In this document: piece after piece, positions 1 through 5,762 of the stretch | How the letters are laid out: each line of letters begins with the position of its first letter | How positions within the stretch are numbered: position 1 is the stretch's first letter | From: Lachnospiraceae bacterium | GTDB taxonomy: Bacteria; Bacillota; Clostridia; Lachnospirales; Lachnospiraceae | Assembly: GCA_014804565.1 (NCBI GenBank) | Contig: JAAUZN010000036.1 | Location: 58,188 to 65,395, forward strand | Direction of reading: 5' to 3' | Length of the DNA: 7,208 nucleotides | Notes under the pieces: generated by a model | Seen by the model: the letters and a program-made list of their open reading frames with translations, nothing else | Told to the model about the DNA's origin: nothing | The model's database searches: none | Made by a program: the position numbers and the translations under genes

Positions 1-647
1 GACAGGCTGTAGCAATACTTTAACAGGGCATTCCGATCCACCGCAGAGATGTCCCAGAGGGCCACCGCACCGTAACCCGCGCCGATCTCTGCTTTTACTG
101 CCTCCATACCTTCGGCAATGTTCATACATTTTCGGATCCGGTACTTGTCCTTTCTCGTCTCAAATTTTTTCACGATATCATCAATAGGCCGTTCGCCGTG
201 AATGATCAGTATCTCTCTGGGCGGAAACGCCTTATAGTAGCAGGCATTACAGAAAAAAATCCACAGAGCGGCAAGCAGAGTCTGCAAAAGCATCGTCCAT
301 ATGATCGGACGTACATCCACGACCCAGTTTGCCATCAACGATATTTGGAAATATGAGATCACATTGACAATGAGCAGAGAAAATATCTCTGAAATGAACA
401 CATCCACCGGCTTCAGATACCCGATCTTCAATGCGCCATAGGTGTTCGCAAAAAAGAACAGCAGCACAAAATAGATCAAGAGAATCAGCACGTGTCCCTT
501 GAAATAGAATCGCAAATTTCTGTGCAGTCTCAAAAACGGATAGTACGTCTCCATCCAAAAGTAAGCGTAGATCGCCGTCTGAAAGATCAACCCGATAAAA
601 GAAAGCTGCAATATGATCAGTCTTTTTAAGGTTTCCATTTTTTTCAT
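1..647 (-). CDS. Polyprenyl glycosylphosphotransferase (sugar transferase), N-terminal membrane part, partial
   Basis: This is the 5' part of a gene that runs off the left edge; about 215 residues are visible. The start MKKMETLKRL lies 4 bases after the stop of the preceding glycosyltransferase. A GAGG sits about 13 bases upstream inside that gene, and an in-frame stop lies a few codons before the ATG. I see four hydrophobic segments, at about residues 10-31, 52-70, 83-105 and 115-136. A cytoplasmic stretch follows, beginning PREILIIHG at about residue 142, that resembles the nucleotide-binding-like linker of this family. Such proteins usually have 4-5 N-terminal helices followed by a C-terminal bacterial sugar transferase domain, which moves a sugar-1-phosphate onto undecaprenyl phosphate as the first step of repeat-unit assembly. 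The catalytic domain is outside the window, so the call rests on the N-terminal architecture and on context. A shorter overlapping ORF at 247-558 in another frame is spurious. Confidence 0.75.
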   Translation of the reverse strand, partial: MKKMETLKRLIILQLSFIGLIFQTAIYAYFWMETYYPFLRLHRNLRFYFKGHVLILLIYFVLLFFFANTYGALKIGYLKPVDVFISEIFSLLIVNVISYFQISLMANWVVDVRPIIWTMLLQTLLAALWIFFCNACYYKAFPPREILIIHGERPIDDIVKKFETRKDKYRIRKCMNIAEGMEAVKAEIGAGYGAVALWDISAVDRNALLKYCYSL

Positions 648-651
648 GATC

Positions 652-1473
652 TTATATCCGCCTCATTGTCGCCCTGTAAGCCCAAAATACAAAATGAAAT
701 GCACTGGATAAAACGGAAAGTCCTTCCTGCCTGCGGTACAGATTCCAGATCCGCTTCATTGCCCGCAGCTTATTGGAAGACAGGGAAGCCGCCGGTCTTC
801 TGTAGACCGCAAGCACCTCGTCAAGACCGCAGGCTGTATGTCCCGCCCGCAAAATCTGCCACCAGGTAGCTGTGTCCTCACTCTCCACCTCCGGCATCCG
901 CACCAGCTCGTCCGAAATTTTCTCCCGGTCTATCACCACCGTGGTGGTAAAGATGACCGTGCGCGACAGTGCTTTCTCGTAAGTCAGTCGCTCCGGCACA
1001 CGCACCACTCTTCCTGTAGGCCTGGCCGCTTCATCACCAAATTCATAGGCGGAAAACACAAATCCCGCCTGCTGTTCTTCCATAAAGTTAAGCTGTTTCT
1101 CAAGCTTTTCCGGCATCCAGACATCATCTGCGTCAAGAAACGCAATGTACCGTCCGCCTGCTGCCGCCAAACCCGTATTGCGTGCTCTGGCAGCGCCTTC
1201 GTTTTTATTTTTACAGATCAGGATGACCTTCTGCCCTTCGTCACACTGATATTCTTCAATACGCTCTACATTCTCAAGGACTTTCTCTACCGGAGCGTGT
1301 CTGCATGACGATAGCGCACGCTCTATCTCCTCCACGCTCCCGTCTCCGGAGCAGTCATCCACCAACAGAAGTTCCCACGCTCTGTAGGATTGCGCCCGCA
1401 CCATCTCGATGGTCTGCGCGATATAAGCCGCCGCACAATATACCGGCACCACAATGCTGACCAATCCGTCCAT
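652..1473 (-). CDS. Family 2 glycosyltransferase, TuaG-like
   Basis: This 273-residue GT-A-fold glycosyltransferase probably adds one sugar to the lipid-linked repeat unit at the cytoplasmic face of the membrane. It opens with VSIVVPVY (residues 5-12). The nucleotide-sugar-binding DDCS is at 39-42, NEGAARARN at 91-99, the metal-binding DADD at 114-117, and an acidic ED pair followed by TATWW at 199-205 sits where the catalytic base is expected. From memory, the C-terminal half (LTYEKALSRT, VVIDREK, YRRPAASLSSNK) follows Bacillus TuaG, a teichuronic acid glycosyltransferase. About 20-25 extra residues lie between DDCS and NEGAAR compared with TuaG. No transmembrane helix is evident apart from a mildly hydrophobic tail. 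GAGGTG sits 4 bases before the ATG and supports the start. The gene follows its upstream neighbour by 13 bases and precedes the sugar transferase by 4. Donor and acceptor cannot be read from the sequence; fucose or rhamnose are possible. Confidence 0.85.
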   Translation of the reverse strand: MDGLVSIVVPVYCAAAYIAQTIEMVRAQSYRAWELLLVDDCSGDGSVEEIERALSSCRHAPVEKVLENVERIEEYQCDEGQKVILICKNKNEGAARARNTGLAAAGGRYIAFLDADDVWMPEKLEKQLNFMEEQQAGFVFSAYEFGDEAARPTGRVVRVPERLTYEKALSRTVIFTTTVVIDREKISDELVRMPEVESEDTATWWQILRAGHTACGLDEVLAVYRRPAASLSSNKLRAMKRIWNLYRRQEGLSVLSSAFHFVFWAYRATMRRI

Positions 1474-1477
1474 TTTT

Positions 1478-1483
1478 CACCTC
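1478..1483 (-). promoter_or_regulatory. Ribosome binding site of the TuaG-like gene
   Basis: GAGGTG lies in the 13-base gap after the preceding stop codon, 4 bases before the ATG at 1473. It fixes the start MDGLVS. Confidence 0.7.
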
Positions 1484-1486
1484 AAT

Positions 1487-2416
1487 TCACACGTCTTCCT
1501 TGACCAGATAGATCGGCCGTTTCTTCACTTCCATATAAGTCTTGGACAAATACTGTCCTAAAATACCCAGACAGAACAGCTGCACGCCGCTGACCAGCAT
1601 AATGATACAGACTAAAGAAGGCCAGCCGGAAGTAGGATCGCCGAACAGAAGCTTGCGCACGATCGTCACGATGATCATAACGAAAGCCAACACACAAAAG
1701 AGCACTCCCATCACCGAAGCTATGGTGAGAGGCACCGTGGAAAAAGCAATGATCCCTTCCAGAGAATATACAAAAAGCTTCCAGAAGGACCACTTGGTCT
1801 CTCCCTTCCTGCGTTCCACATTTTCATATTCCAGCCACTTGGTCTCGTAACCCACCCAGCCGAAAATACCTTTGGTAAAACGATTGTATTCCGTCAGAGA
1901 CAGGATCGCATCAACCACCGGTCTGGTCATCAGACGATAATCCCGGGCGCCATCCACGATCTCCGTGCGGGAGATCTTATTCATCAGACGATAGAACATT
2001 CTGGCAAAAAAAGAACGGATCAGCGGCTCGCCTTTTCTGTTCACCCGCCTGGTTGCCACCGAGTCATAGCCCTGTTCAATATAGGCGTACATTTCCGGTA
2101 ACAGCGACGGCGGATCCTGCAGATCCGCATCCATCAGCACCGCCAGATCTCCCCTGCACTTCTGCAGTCCGGCATAGATTGCCGCCTCTTTACCAAAATT
2201 GCGGGAAAAGGAGATGAGATGCACCCGCTCATCCTCCCCGTGAAGCTTTTTCACTTCGGAGACTGTGTTATCCTTCGAGCCGTCATCCACATACAAAATT
2301 TCAAGCTCTATTTCCTTCTGCCGGAAAAAATCCGTATTTTTACATAACTCATCATAGAAATCCCTGACATTCTCTTCCTCGTTATAGCAGGGTACGATGA
2401 CACTGAGTAATTTCAT
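1487..2416 (-). CDS. Membrane-anchored family 2 glycosyltransferase, GtrB/ArnC/CsbB type
   Basis: This 309-residue enzyme of the dolichol-phosphate-mannose-synthase-like group typically transfers a sugar from a nucleotide donor to undecaprenyl phosphate. The resulting lipid-linked monosaccharide is flipped and used outside the membrane. Visible motifs are LSVIVPCYNEEENV (4-17), YVDDGSKDNT (42-51), SFSRNFGKEAAIYAGL (69-84), the metal-binding DADLQDPP (96-103), RDYRLM (158-163) and RKGETKWSFWKL (203-214). Two transmembrane helices follow, at about 225-253 and 266-288, then a short basic cytoplasmic tail. Length and layout fit the family. The reading frame is open back to 2479, but that extension would encode a basic RRRRR stretch and cover the promoter. 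The ATG at 2416 starts the conserved fold and has AAGGCG at 7 bases and AAGGAG at 13 bases upstream. The gene leads the three-gene assembly block. A typical partner, a flippase and a GT-C enzyme, could be the membrane protein at 4046-5761, but that is inference. Confidence 0.9.
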   Translation of the reverse strand: MKLLSVIVPCYNEEENVRDFYDELCKNTDFFRQKEIELEILYVDDGSKDNTVSEVKKLHGEDERVHLISFSRNFGKEAAIYAGLQKCRGDLAVLMDADLQDPPSLLPEMYAYIEQGYDSVATRRVNRKGEPLIRSFFARMFYRLMNKISRTEIVDGARDYRLMTRPVVDAILSLTEYNRFTKGIFGWVGYETKWLEYENVERRKGETKWSFWKLFVYSLEGIIAFSTVPLTIASVMGVLFCVLAFVMIIVTIVRKLLFGDPTSGWPSLVCIIMLVSGVQLFCLGILGQYLSKTYMEVKKRPIYLVKEDV

Positions 2417-2423
2417 AGCCCTT

Positions 2424-2435
2424 CGCCTTCTCCTT
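2424..2435 (-). promoter_or_regulatory. Ribosome binding region of the GtrB-type gene
   Basis: AAGGAG (2430-2435) is followed directly by AAGGCG (2424-2429), giving spacings of 13 and 7 bases to the ATG at 2416. This purine-rich stretch supports 2416 over the longer open frame starting at 2479. Confidence 0.6.
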
Positions 2436-2467
2436 AAATAATTTATGTTTTGGCGATAATTAAAATA

Positions 2468-2496
2468 AGTATACCACATTTACATAAAAATGGGAA
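2468..2496 (-). promoter_or_regulatory. Candidate promoter for the assembly genes, overlapping the terminator
   Basis: On the minus strand there is an extended -10, TGG-TATACT, with the hexamer at 2468-2473 and the TG at 2475-2476. Seventeen bases upstream is a weak -35-like TTCCCA (2491-2496), 4 of 6 matches to TTGACA, which lies inside the terminator stem. Transcription would start near 2461 and give a leader of about 45 bases. The extended -10 partly makes up for the weak -35. The position makes sense because the strong terminator just upstream would otherwise cut the three downstream genes off from transcription. This is motif reading only, with no expression evidence. Confidence 0.45.
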
Positions 2497-2520
2497 GAGA
2501 CGTGTCTCTTCCCATTTTTA
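2485..2520 (-). terminator. Perfect hairpin terminator after the Spo0A-like gene
   Basis: This is a perfect inverted repeat with 17-base arms (2485-2501 and 2504-2520) and only two bases between them; the real loop would be slightly larger. On the minus strand the GC-containing core GGGAAGAGAC is followed, after the paired arm, by a T run, as in a Rho-independent terminator. The A tract at the start of one arm pairs with this T run, so the element could work in both directions. The stop codon TAA of the Spo0A-like gene (2518-2520) is itself the outer end of the stem. Confidence 0.9.
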
Positions 2521-2901
2521 TCCTATCAGGCCGTTTTTCAGGCGTATGTAATCCGCGACCACCGCAATATACTCACTGTTGGTGGGTCTGGTATATTCCG
2601 GACTGTTGCTGTAACCAAACAGCTCCTCAAAAAGTTCCGTATTCCCTCTGTCCCAGGATACCTCGATCGCGTTGCGGATCGCTCGTTCGATCTTCGTATC
2701 CGTGGTCTGGTACAGCTTCGCGAGATCCGGATACAGCAGCTTGGTAACGCTTCCCACCAGCTCCATATCCTCTATGCACATCTCCAATGCGCTGCGCAAA
2801 AACTGATATCCCCGCAAGTGCGCTGGTATACCCAGTTCCAGCATAAAATCCGAGATTGTTTTTTCAATCTCTCCTCTGCTTACCATATTCTGTTGTATCA
2901 T
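2518..2901 (-). CDS. Stand-alone Spo0A C-terminal DNA-binding domain protein
   Basis: This 127-residue protein matches the effector domain of Spo0A, the master regulator of sporulation, over nearly its whole length. Recognisable blocks are ELGIPAHLRGYQFLR (22-36), ELVGSVTKLLYPDLAKLY (47-64), the recognition-helix region TKIERAIRNAIEVSWDRGN (69-87), ELFGY (93-97) and RPTNSEYIAVVADYIRL (105-121). These align closely with the Bacillus domain as I remember it (for example ERAIRHAIEVAWSRGN and KPTNSEFIAMVAD). The N-terminal phosphoreceiver domain, about 120 residues with acidic pocket and phospho-acceptor Asp, is absent, and no remnant is seen upstream. The chosen ATG has AAGGAG 10 bases upstream. 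The frame is open to 3000, but that ATG lies between the -35 and -10 elements and has no ribosome binding site. The protein should bind 0A-box-like DNA without phosphorylation control, or compete with true Spo0A. It has its own promoter with a 0A box and its own terminator. Whether it controls the flanking polysaccharide genes is inference. Confidence 0.92.
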   Translation of the reverse strand: MIQQNMVSRGEIEKTISDFMLELGIPAHLRGYQFLRSALEMCIEDMELVGSVTKLLYPDLAKLYQTTDTKIERAIRNAIEVSWDRGNTELFEELFGYSNSPEYTRPTNSEYIAVVADYIRLKNGLIG

Positions 2902-2911
2902 TCCCCTTTTA

Positions 2912-2917
2912 CTCCTT
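2912..2917 (-). promoter_or_regulatory. Ribosome binding site of the Spo0A-like gene
   Basis: AAGGAG lies 10 bases before the ATG at 2901. It decides this start against the in-frame ATG at 3000, which has no such site and would leave the promoter inside the coding region. Confidence 0.7.
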
Positions 2918-2976
2918 TGCACAATGATGGTATTTTGGTTTTGGATACGACTAATAAACGTAGTCCATCTTTCTCT

Positions 2977-2983
2977 TTCGACA
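2977..2983 (-). promoter_or_regulatory. Perfect 0A box (Spo0A operator)
   Basis: TGTCGAA on the minus strand exactly matches the core 0A-box consensus known from Bacillus and is followed by further A-rich bases. It shares its first base with the last base of the -10 hexamer and covers the expected transcription start, a position typical of repression. I found no other perfect copy by eye in the window. A 7-base match is expected about once by chance in a window this size, so the weight comes from its location in front of a Spo0A-domain gene. Confidence 0.6.
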
Positions 2984-3011
2984 TAATACCAGAGATTCAT
3001 CGCGCTGTAAA
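2983..3011 (-). promoter_or_regulatory. Sigma-A-type promoter of the Spo0A-like gene
   Basis: The -35 TTTACA (3006-3011) matches 5 of 6 consensus bases. The spacer is exactly 17 bases (2989-3005). The -10 TATTAT (2983-2988) also matches 5 of 6 and is extended by TGG. The -35 begins 14 bases after the fucose synthase stop codon, with no terminator between them, so the gene could also be reached by read-through. The leader is about 75 bases and contains a possible small hairpin (2943-2966). Confidence 0.75.
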
Positions 3012-3025
3012 CGGTAAGTTATCGC

Positions 3026-3967
3026 CTAAAGTCTCGCTTCCTGCACATTCTCTTTAAACCAGTCGTAGGCGAGCTGCACTCCTTCCGCAAGCTCCACCTT
3101 ATGCCTCCAGCCCAGCCCGTGCAGCTTCGTCACATCTGTAAGCTTTCTCGGCGTGCCGTCCGGCATATCCTGATTCCAGACGATATCCCCCGTGTAACCT
3201 ACCACCTTTTGCACCGTTTCCGCCAGTTCCCGGATCGTAACCTCCTTGCCGGTACCGATATTGACATGCTGCTCACCGCTGTAATTCTCCAGCAAAAACA
3301 CACAGGCATCCGCCATATCGTCCACATACAAAAACTCCCGAAGCGGCGTTCCCGTTCCCCACAGCTCCACCGTAGGCACATTGTTCACCTTCGCCTCGTG
3401 AAATTTACGGATCATAGCCGGCATCACATGGGACCCCTGCAGATCATAATTATCATGAGGACCATACAGGTTTGTGGGCATACAACTGATGAAGTCGTCC
3501 CCATACTGTCGCTTATAAAATTTACACATCTCAAGCCCCGCGATCTTTGCGATAGCATAGGCCTCGTTCGTCTCCTCCAGGAGATCCGTCAGAAGCGCAT
3601 CCTCCGGGATCGGCTGAGGCGCCATTCTGGGATAGATACAGGTGCTTCCCAAAAATAAAAGCTTTTTCACTTTGTATTCATGACAGCAATGAATCACATT
3701 ACACTGAATCTGCATATTTTCATAGGCAAATTCCGCAGACGTCGTATTGTTGGCGTTGATGCCGCCCACCTTCGCCGCTGCCAGTACCACCACATCGGGG
3801 CGTTCTGCCTCGAAGAAATCGCGCACCGCCTGTTGACTTATCAAGTCAAGCTCCTTGTGCGTTCTGCCGATGACATTCTCATATCCCTTTGCATGCAGAG
3901 ACCGCACGATGGCGCTGCCTACAAGTCCTCTGTGACCTGCCACATAGATCTTATCTGTTTTATTCAT
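3026..3967 (-). CDS. fcl: GDP-L-fucose synthase
   Basis: This bifunctional 3,5-epimerase/4-reductase turns GDP-4-keto-6-deoxymannose into GDP-L-fucose using NADPH, in the cytoplasm. It is a 313-residue short-chain dehydrogenase/reductase of normal length. The Rossmann motif GHRGLVG is at 11-17, GSTCIYP at 107-113, YAIAK at 137-141, and [19 protein letters not shown] at 166-184. Catalytic Ser108, Tyr137 and Lys141, and the epimerase Cys110 and His180, sit where the characterised E. coli enzyme has Ser107, Tyr136, Lys140, Cys109 and His179 (numbers from memory). [14 protein letters not shown] (209-222) is also typical. The ATG at 3967 has a perfect AGGAGG 5 bases upstream; the longer frame would need a TTG inside the leader. 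Its partner dehydratase lies two genes upstream, separated from it by the large membrane protein. No terminator is seen after its stop. Confidence 0.96.
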   Translation of the reverse strand: MNKTDKIYVAGHRGLVGSAIVRSLHAKGYENVIGRTHKELDLISQQAVRDFFEAERPDVVVLAAAKVGGINANNTTSAEFAYENMQIQCNVIHCCHEYKVKKLLFLGSTCIYPRMAPQPIPEDALLTDLLEETNEAYAIAKIAGLEMCKFYKRQYGDDFISCMPTNLYGPHDNYDLQGSHVMPAMIRKFHEAKVNNVPTVELWGTGTPLREFLYVDDMADACVFLLENYSGEQHVNIGTGKEVTIRELAETVQKVVGYTGDIVWNQDMPDGTPRKLTDVTKLHGLGWRHKVELAEGVQLAYDWFKENVQEARL

Positions 3968-3972
3968 AAAAC

Positions 3973-3978
3973 CCTCCT
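3973..3978 (-). promoter_or_regulatory. Ribosome binding site of GDP-L-fucose synthase
   Basis: A perfect AGGAGG lies 5 bases before the ATG at 3967, the strongest ribosome binding site in the window. It sits in a 78-base gap after the membrane protein gene, in which I see no convincing promoter or terminator. Confidence 0.85.
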
Positions 3979-4045
3979 TATTTGACAATTAAGCTCAGCA
4001 TAATGTGCCATTCAGATTCAGTCTGATTAAACTGCTAACAGTGTA

Positions 4046-5761
4046 TCACAGCTCCGGTTCTTTTACAATAAATCCATCTGCCAGGCCCTCTCCCAAAAAC
4101 GAGATCTCGGCTTTTGCGGGCGATGAGGGAAAACTGTCGTAGCCCACCTGATCTCCCTGAACCGGATAATAAAACGTAACCCCCTCGATCTGATAGGAGA
4201 GCGTCTCGTAATTCTCATAGTCTTTCTGGACAAGCCAATAAGCATTCTCATAGGAGGCCAAGATCCCCCGCCCCAGCGCCAATCCCTTATACAAAAGGAG
4301 CAAGATCGTCAGCGCAAGTGCCGCACGCTTTACCATGGTCTGCCACAGTGATCTGCCCCGCTCTGTCTCGTCGCTCCGGCCATCCTCACAGCCCGTCACC
4401 GTCTCATAAATCCCGCCGAGCGCCACCGCAAAGGTCAGATATACATAGACGCAGCCGTAACGCATGAGCGGTGAAGTGCACAGCCAGAATAGAAAGGATG
4501 CCGCCACCGTACCCTGTACCAGCAGAAGCTCCCACCGTCTGCGCCACCATCGAAAGAGCATCCCCACCGCATACAGGAAAAGCAAAAGCACCGATACCGC
4601 AGCCGCCGCCACAAACAGTCTGTCAATGCCGGCAAGCCCCCGGAACCATCCGGGAAGCCACTCTCTTACAGGTATCTCAAAACGCGATACATCCGTATAT
4701 CCTCTGCCCCATACCTGAATCTCCCTGGCGTCGTAATCCGCCACGCCCTTCGGTATCTTCCATGCCGCCGAAAACAGATCGATCTGGGTAAACGGATAGA
4801 CCAGCCATCCCGATATCACCACATTGCGGATCAGATAGGGCAACGCCGTCACGATGCCAAGCCCAAAATAAACGAAGGTCTCTCTCCACTTCTTCTCCCG
4901 CAGGAGACGGTACGCCGGATAGATCACAAGAAGAAGGATCAACGCCGCGGACAGCTTCACCGTCAGGAGAAATACTCCCAGCACACACAGAAGCGCGTAG
5001 GGCAGAATCGTCTGCTCCCCGCTCTCCAAAAGCTCCAGCCATCGTATCACAATATAAAAGGCTATCAGCACCATAAAGTAATCGGAAGCCGGAGACACCA
5101 TCTCATCAAAGATATTGACCAGATAATAGACGCACATCACTCTGGCAAAATCACTGGTCCTAAGCCTGCCAAGGCGCAGGGAATCCCCTGTTTTCAGACA
5201 GATCACAGCCAGAAGAAAAGCCAGAAAGCCCGCACAGCAGTGAAAAGATCTCCCGCCTAGAAAAGCCATGCTGTAGAGCGCAGACAGCGCAAAAGCGGCA
5301 CTGTTATAGGCCAGCCTGCAGTGCAGATTTCCAAGCCCCTTTACAACGCCATACTCCTCGATCCAGCGAATGCTCTGTGCATGATAAAGTCCTGTATCAT
5401 AGTGGATCATCCCCCGGGAAGTCCCGTAGGCAAAGAGCAGAAAAATGCCGACAATCAAAAGAATCCTGCCACACACTCTCTTTCCCAAACCCGCAGAGAA
5501 TAATGCTTTGAGGTTCTTCCGCTCCCGCCAAAGGATTCCGGCACAGACCACGCACAATACCCCGTTCGCAAGAAGCCCCACCCCGGCAAACAGGCTGAAA
5601 AACTGTGCATACACCGTGACACATACAATCCCGCACAGCACATAGGCATCCCCGTTTTTTACCTGATAGGGAAAGTGCCGCGTTATCAAACGCAGCACAC
5701 CATACCCGATTATAAATGTGGTTATTAAAATGTAGATCCAAATCAGAATAACTGATACCAT
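4046..5761 (-). CDS. Large polytopic membrane protein, possible GT-C-type glycosyltransferase of the polysaccharide locus
   Basis: This 571-residue protein has roughly 11-13 hydrophobic segments, starting at about residues 4-26, and a soluble C-terminal tail from about residue 505. After the first four helices comes a loop with HYDTGLYHAQSIRWIEEYG (120-138) and GLGNLHCRLAYNS (142-154). An Asp followed by Tyr-His in an early outward loop recalls membrane GT-C glycosyltransferases, where an Asp in the first large loop is catalytic. The tail contains GDQVGYDSFPSSP and ends GLADGFIVKEPEL. I recall a family of uncharacterised membrane proteins (LIC_10190 type) with similar loop and tail motifs, but cannot verify membership here. 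The start follows the dehydratase stop by one base with only a weak AGGA 15 bases upstream, so it is probably translationally coupled. Its place between the two GDP-fucose genes suggests work on the same glycan. A Wzy-type polymerase is the main alternative. The function is not established. Confidence 0.65.
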   Translation of the reverse strand: MVSVILIWIYILITTFIIGYGVLRLITRHFPYQVKNGDAYVLCGIVCVTVYAQFFSLFAGVGLLANGVLCVVCAGILWRERKNLKALFSAGLGKRVCGRILLIVGIFLLFAYGTSRGMIHYDTGLYHAQSIRWIEEYGVVKGLGNLHCRLAYNSAAFALSALYSMAFLGGRSFHCCAGFLAFLLAVICLKTGDSLRLGRLRTSDFARVMCVYYLVNIFDEMVSPASDYFMVLIAFYIVIRWLELLESGEQTILPYALLCVLGVFLLTVKLSAALILLLVIYPAYRLLREKKWRETFVYFGLGIVTALPYLIRNVVISGWLVYPFTQIDLFSAAWKIPKGVADYDAREIQVWGRGYTDVSRFEIPVREWLPGWFRGLAGIDRLFVAAAAVSVLLLFLYAVGMLFRWWRRRWELLLVQGTVAASFLFWLCTSPLMRYGCVYVYLTFAVALGGIYETVTGCEDGRSDETERGRSLWQTMVKRAALALTILLLLYKGLALGRGILASYENAYWLVQKDYENYETLSYQIEGVTFYYPVQGDQVGYDSFPSSPAKAEISFLGEGLADGFIVKEPEL

Positions 5762-5762
5762 A

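Noticed and set aside
247..558. 103-residue open frame beginning MDGDVLSVFETAQ
   Set aside because: It overlaps the sugar transferase N-terminus in another frame of the same strand, which reads as clear membrane helices and starts properly at 647.
1482..1793. Possible frameshifted second gene at the end of the GtrB-type glycosyltransferase
   Set aside because: The main frame continues intact through both C-terminal helices to a normal stop at 1487, so the 103-residue overlapping frame is a shadow.
2417..2479. N-terminal extension of the GtrB-type glycosyltransferase (open frame with MWYTYF and an Arg run)
   Set aside because: The conserved fold begins at the ATG at 2416, which has a purine-rich ribosome binding region. 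The extension overlaps the candidate promoter and has no ribosome binding site.
2902..3000. N-terminal extension of the Spo0A-like protein starting at the ATG at 3000
   Set aside because: That ATG lies between the -35 and -10 of a good promoter, has no ribosome binding site, and the added 33 residues do not resemble a receiver domain. AAGGAG before 2901 supports the shorter form.
3101..3658. 185-residue open frame on the plus strand
   Set aside because: It is antisense to the well-conserved GDP-L-fucose synthase and is rich in His, Arg and Pro without domain-like features. The other plus-strand frames (for example 838-1308) are likewise shadows of minus-strand genes.
3981..3987. TGTCAAA upstream of GDP-L-fucose synthase as a second 0A box
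   Set aside because: It has one mismatch to the 7-base consensus. Single-mismatch matches should occur many times by chance in a window of this size, and this one is not tied to a recognisable promoter.
4012..4026. Small inverted repeat (TCAGA/TCTGA) in the gap between the membrane protein and fucose synthase genes
   Set aside because: The arms are only 5 bases and no T run follows on the minus strand, so it is not a convincing terminator.
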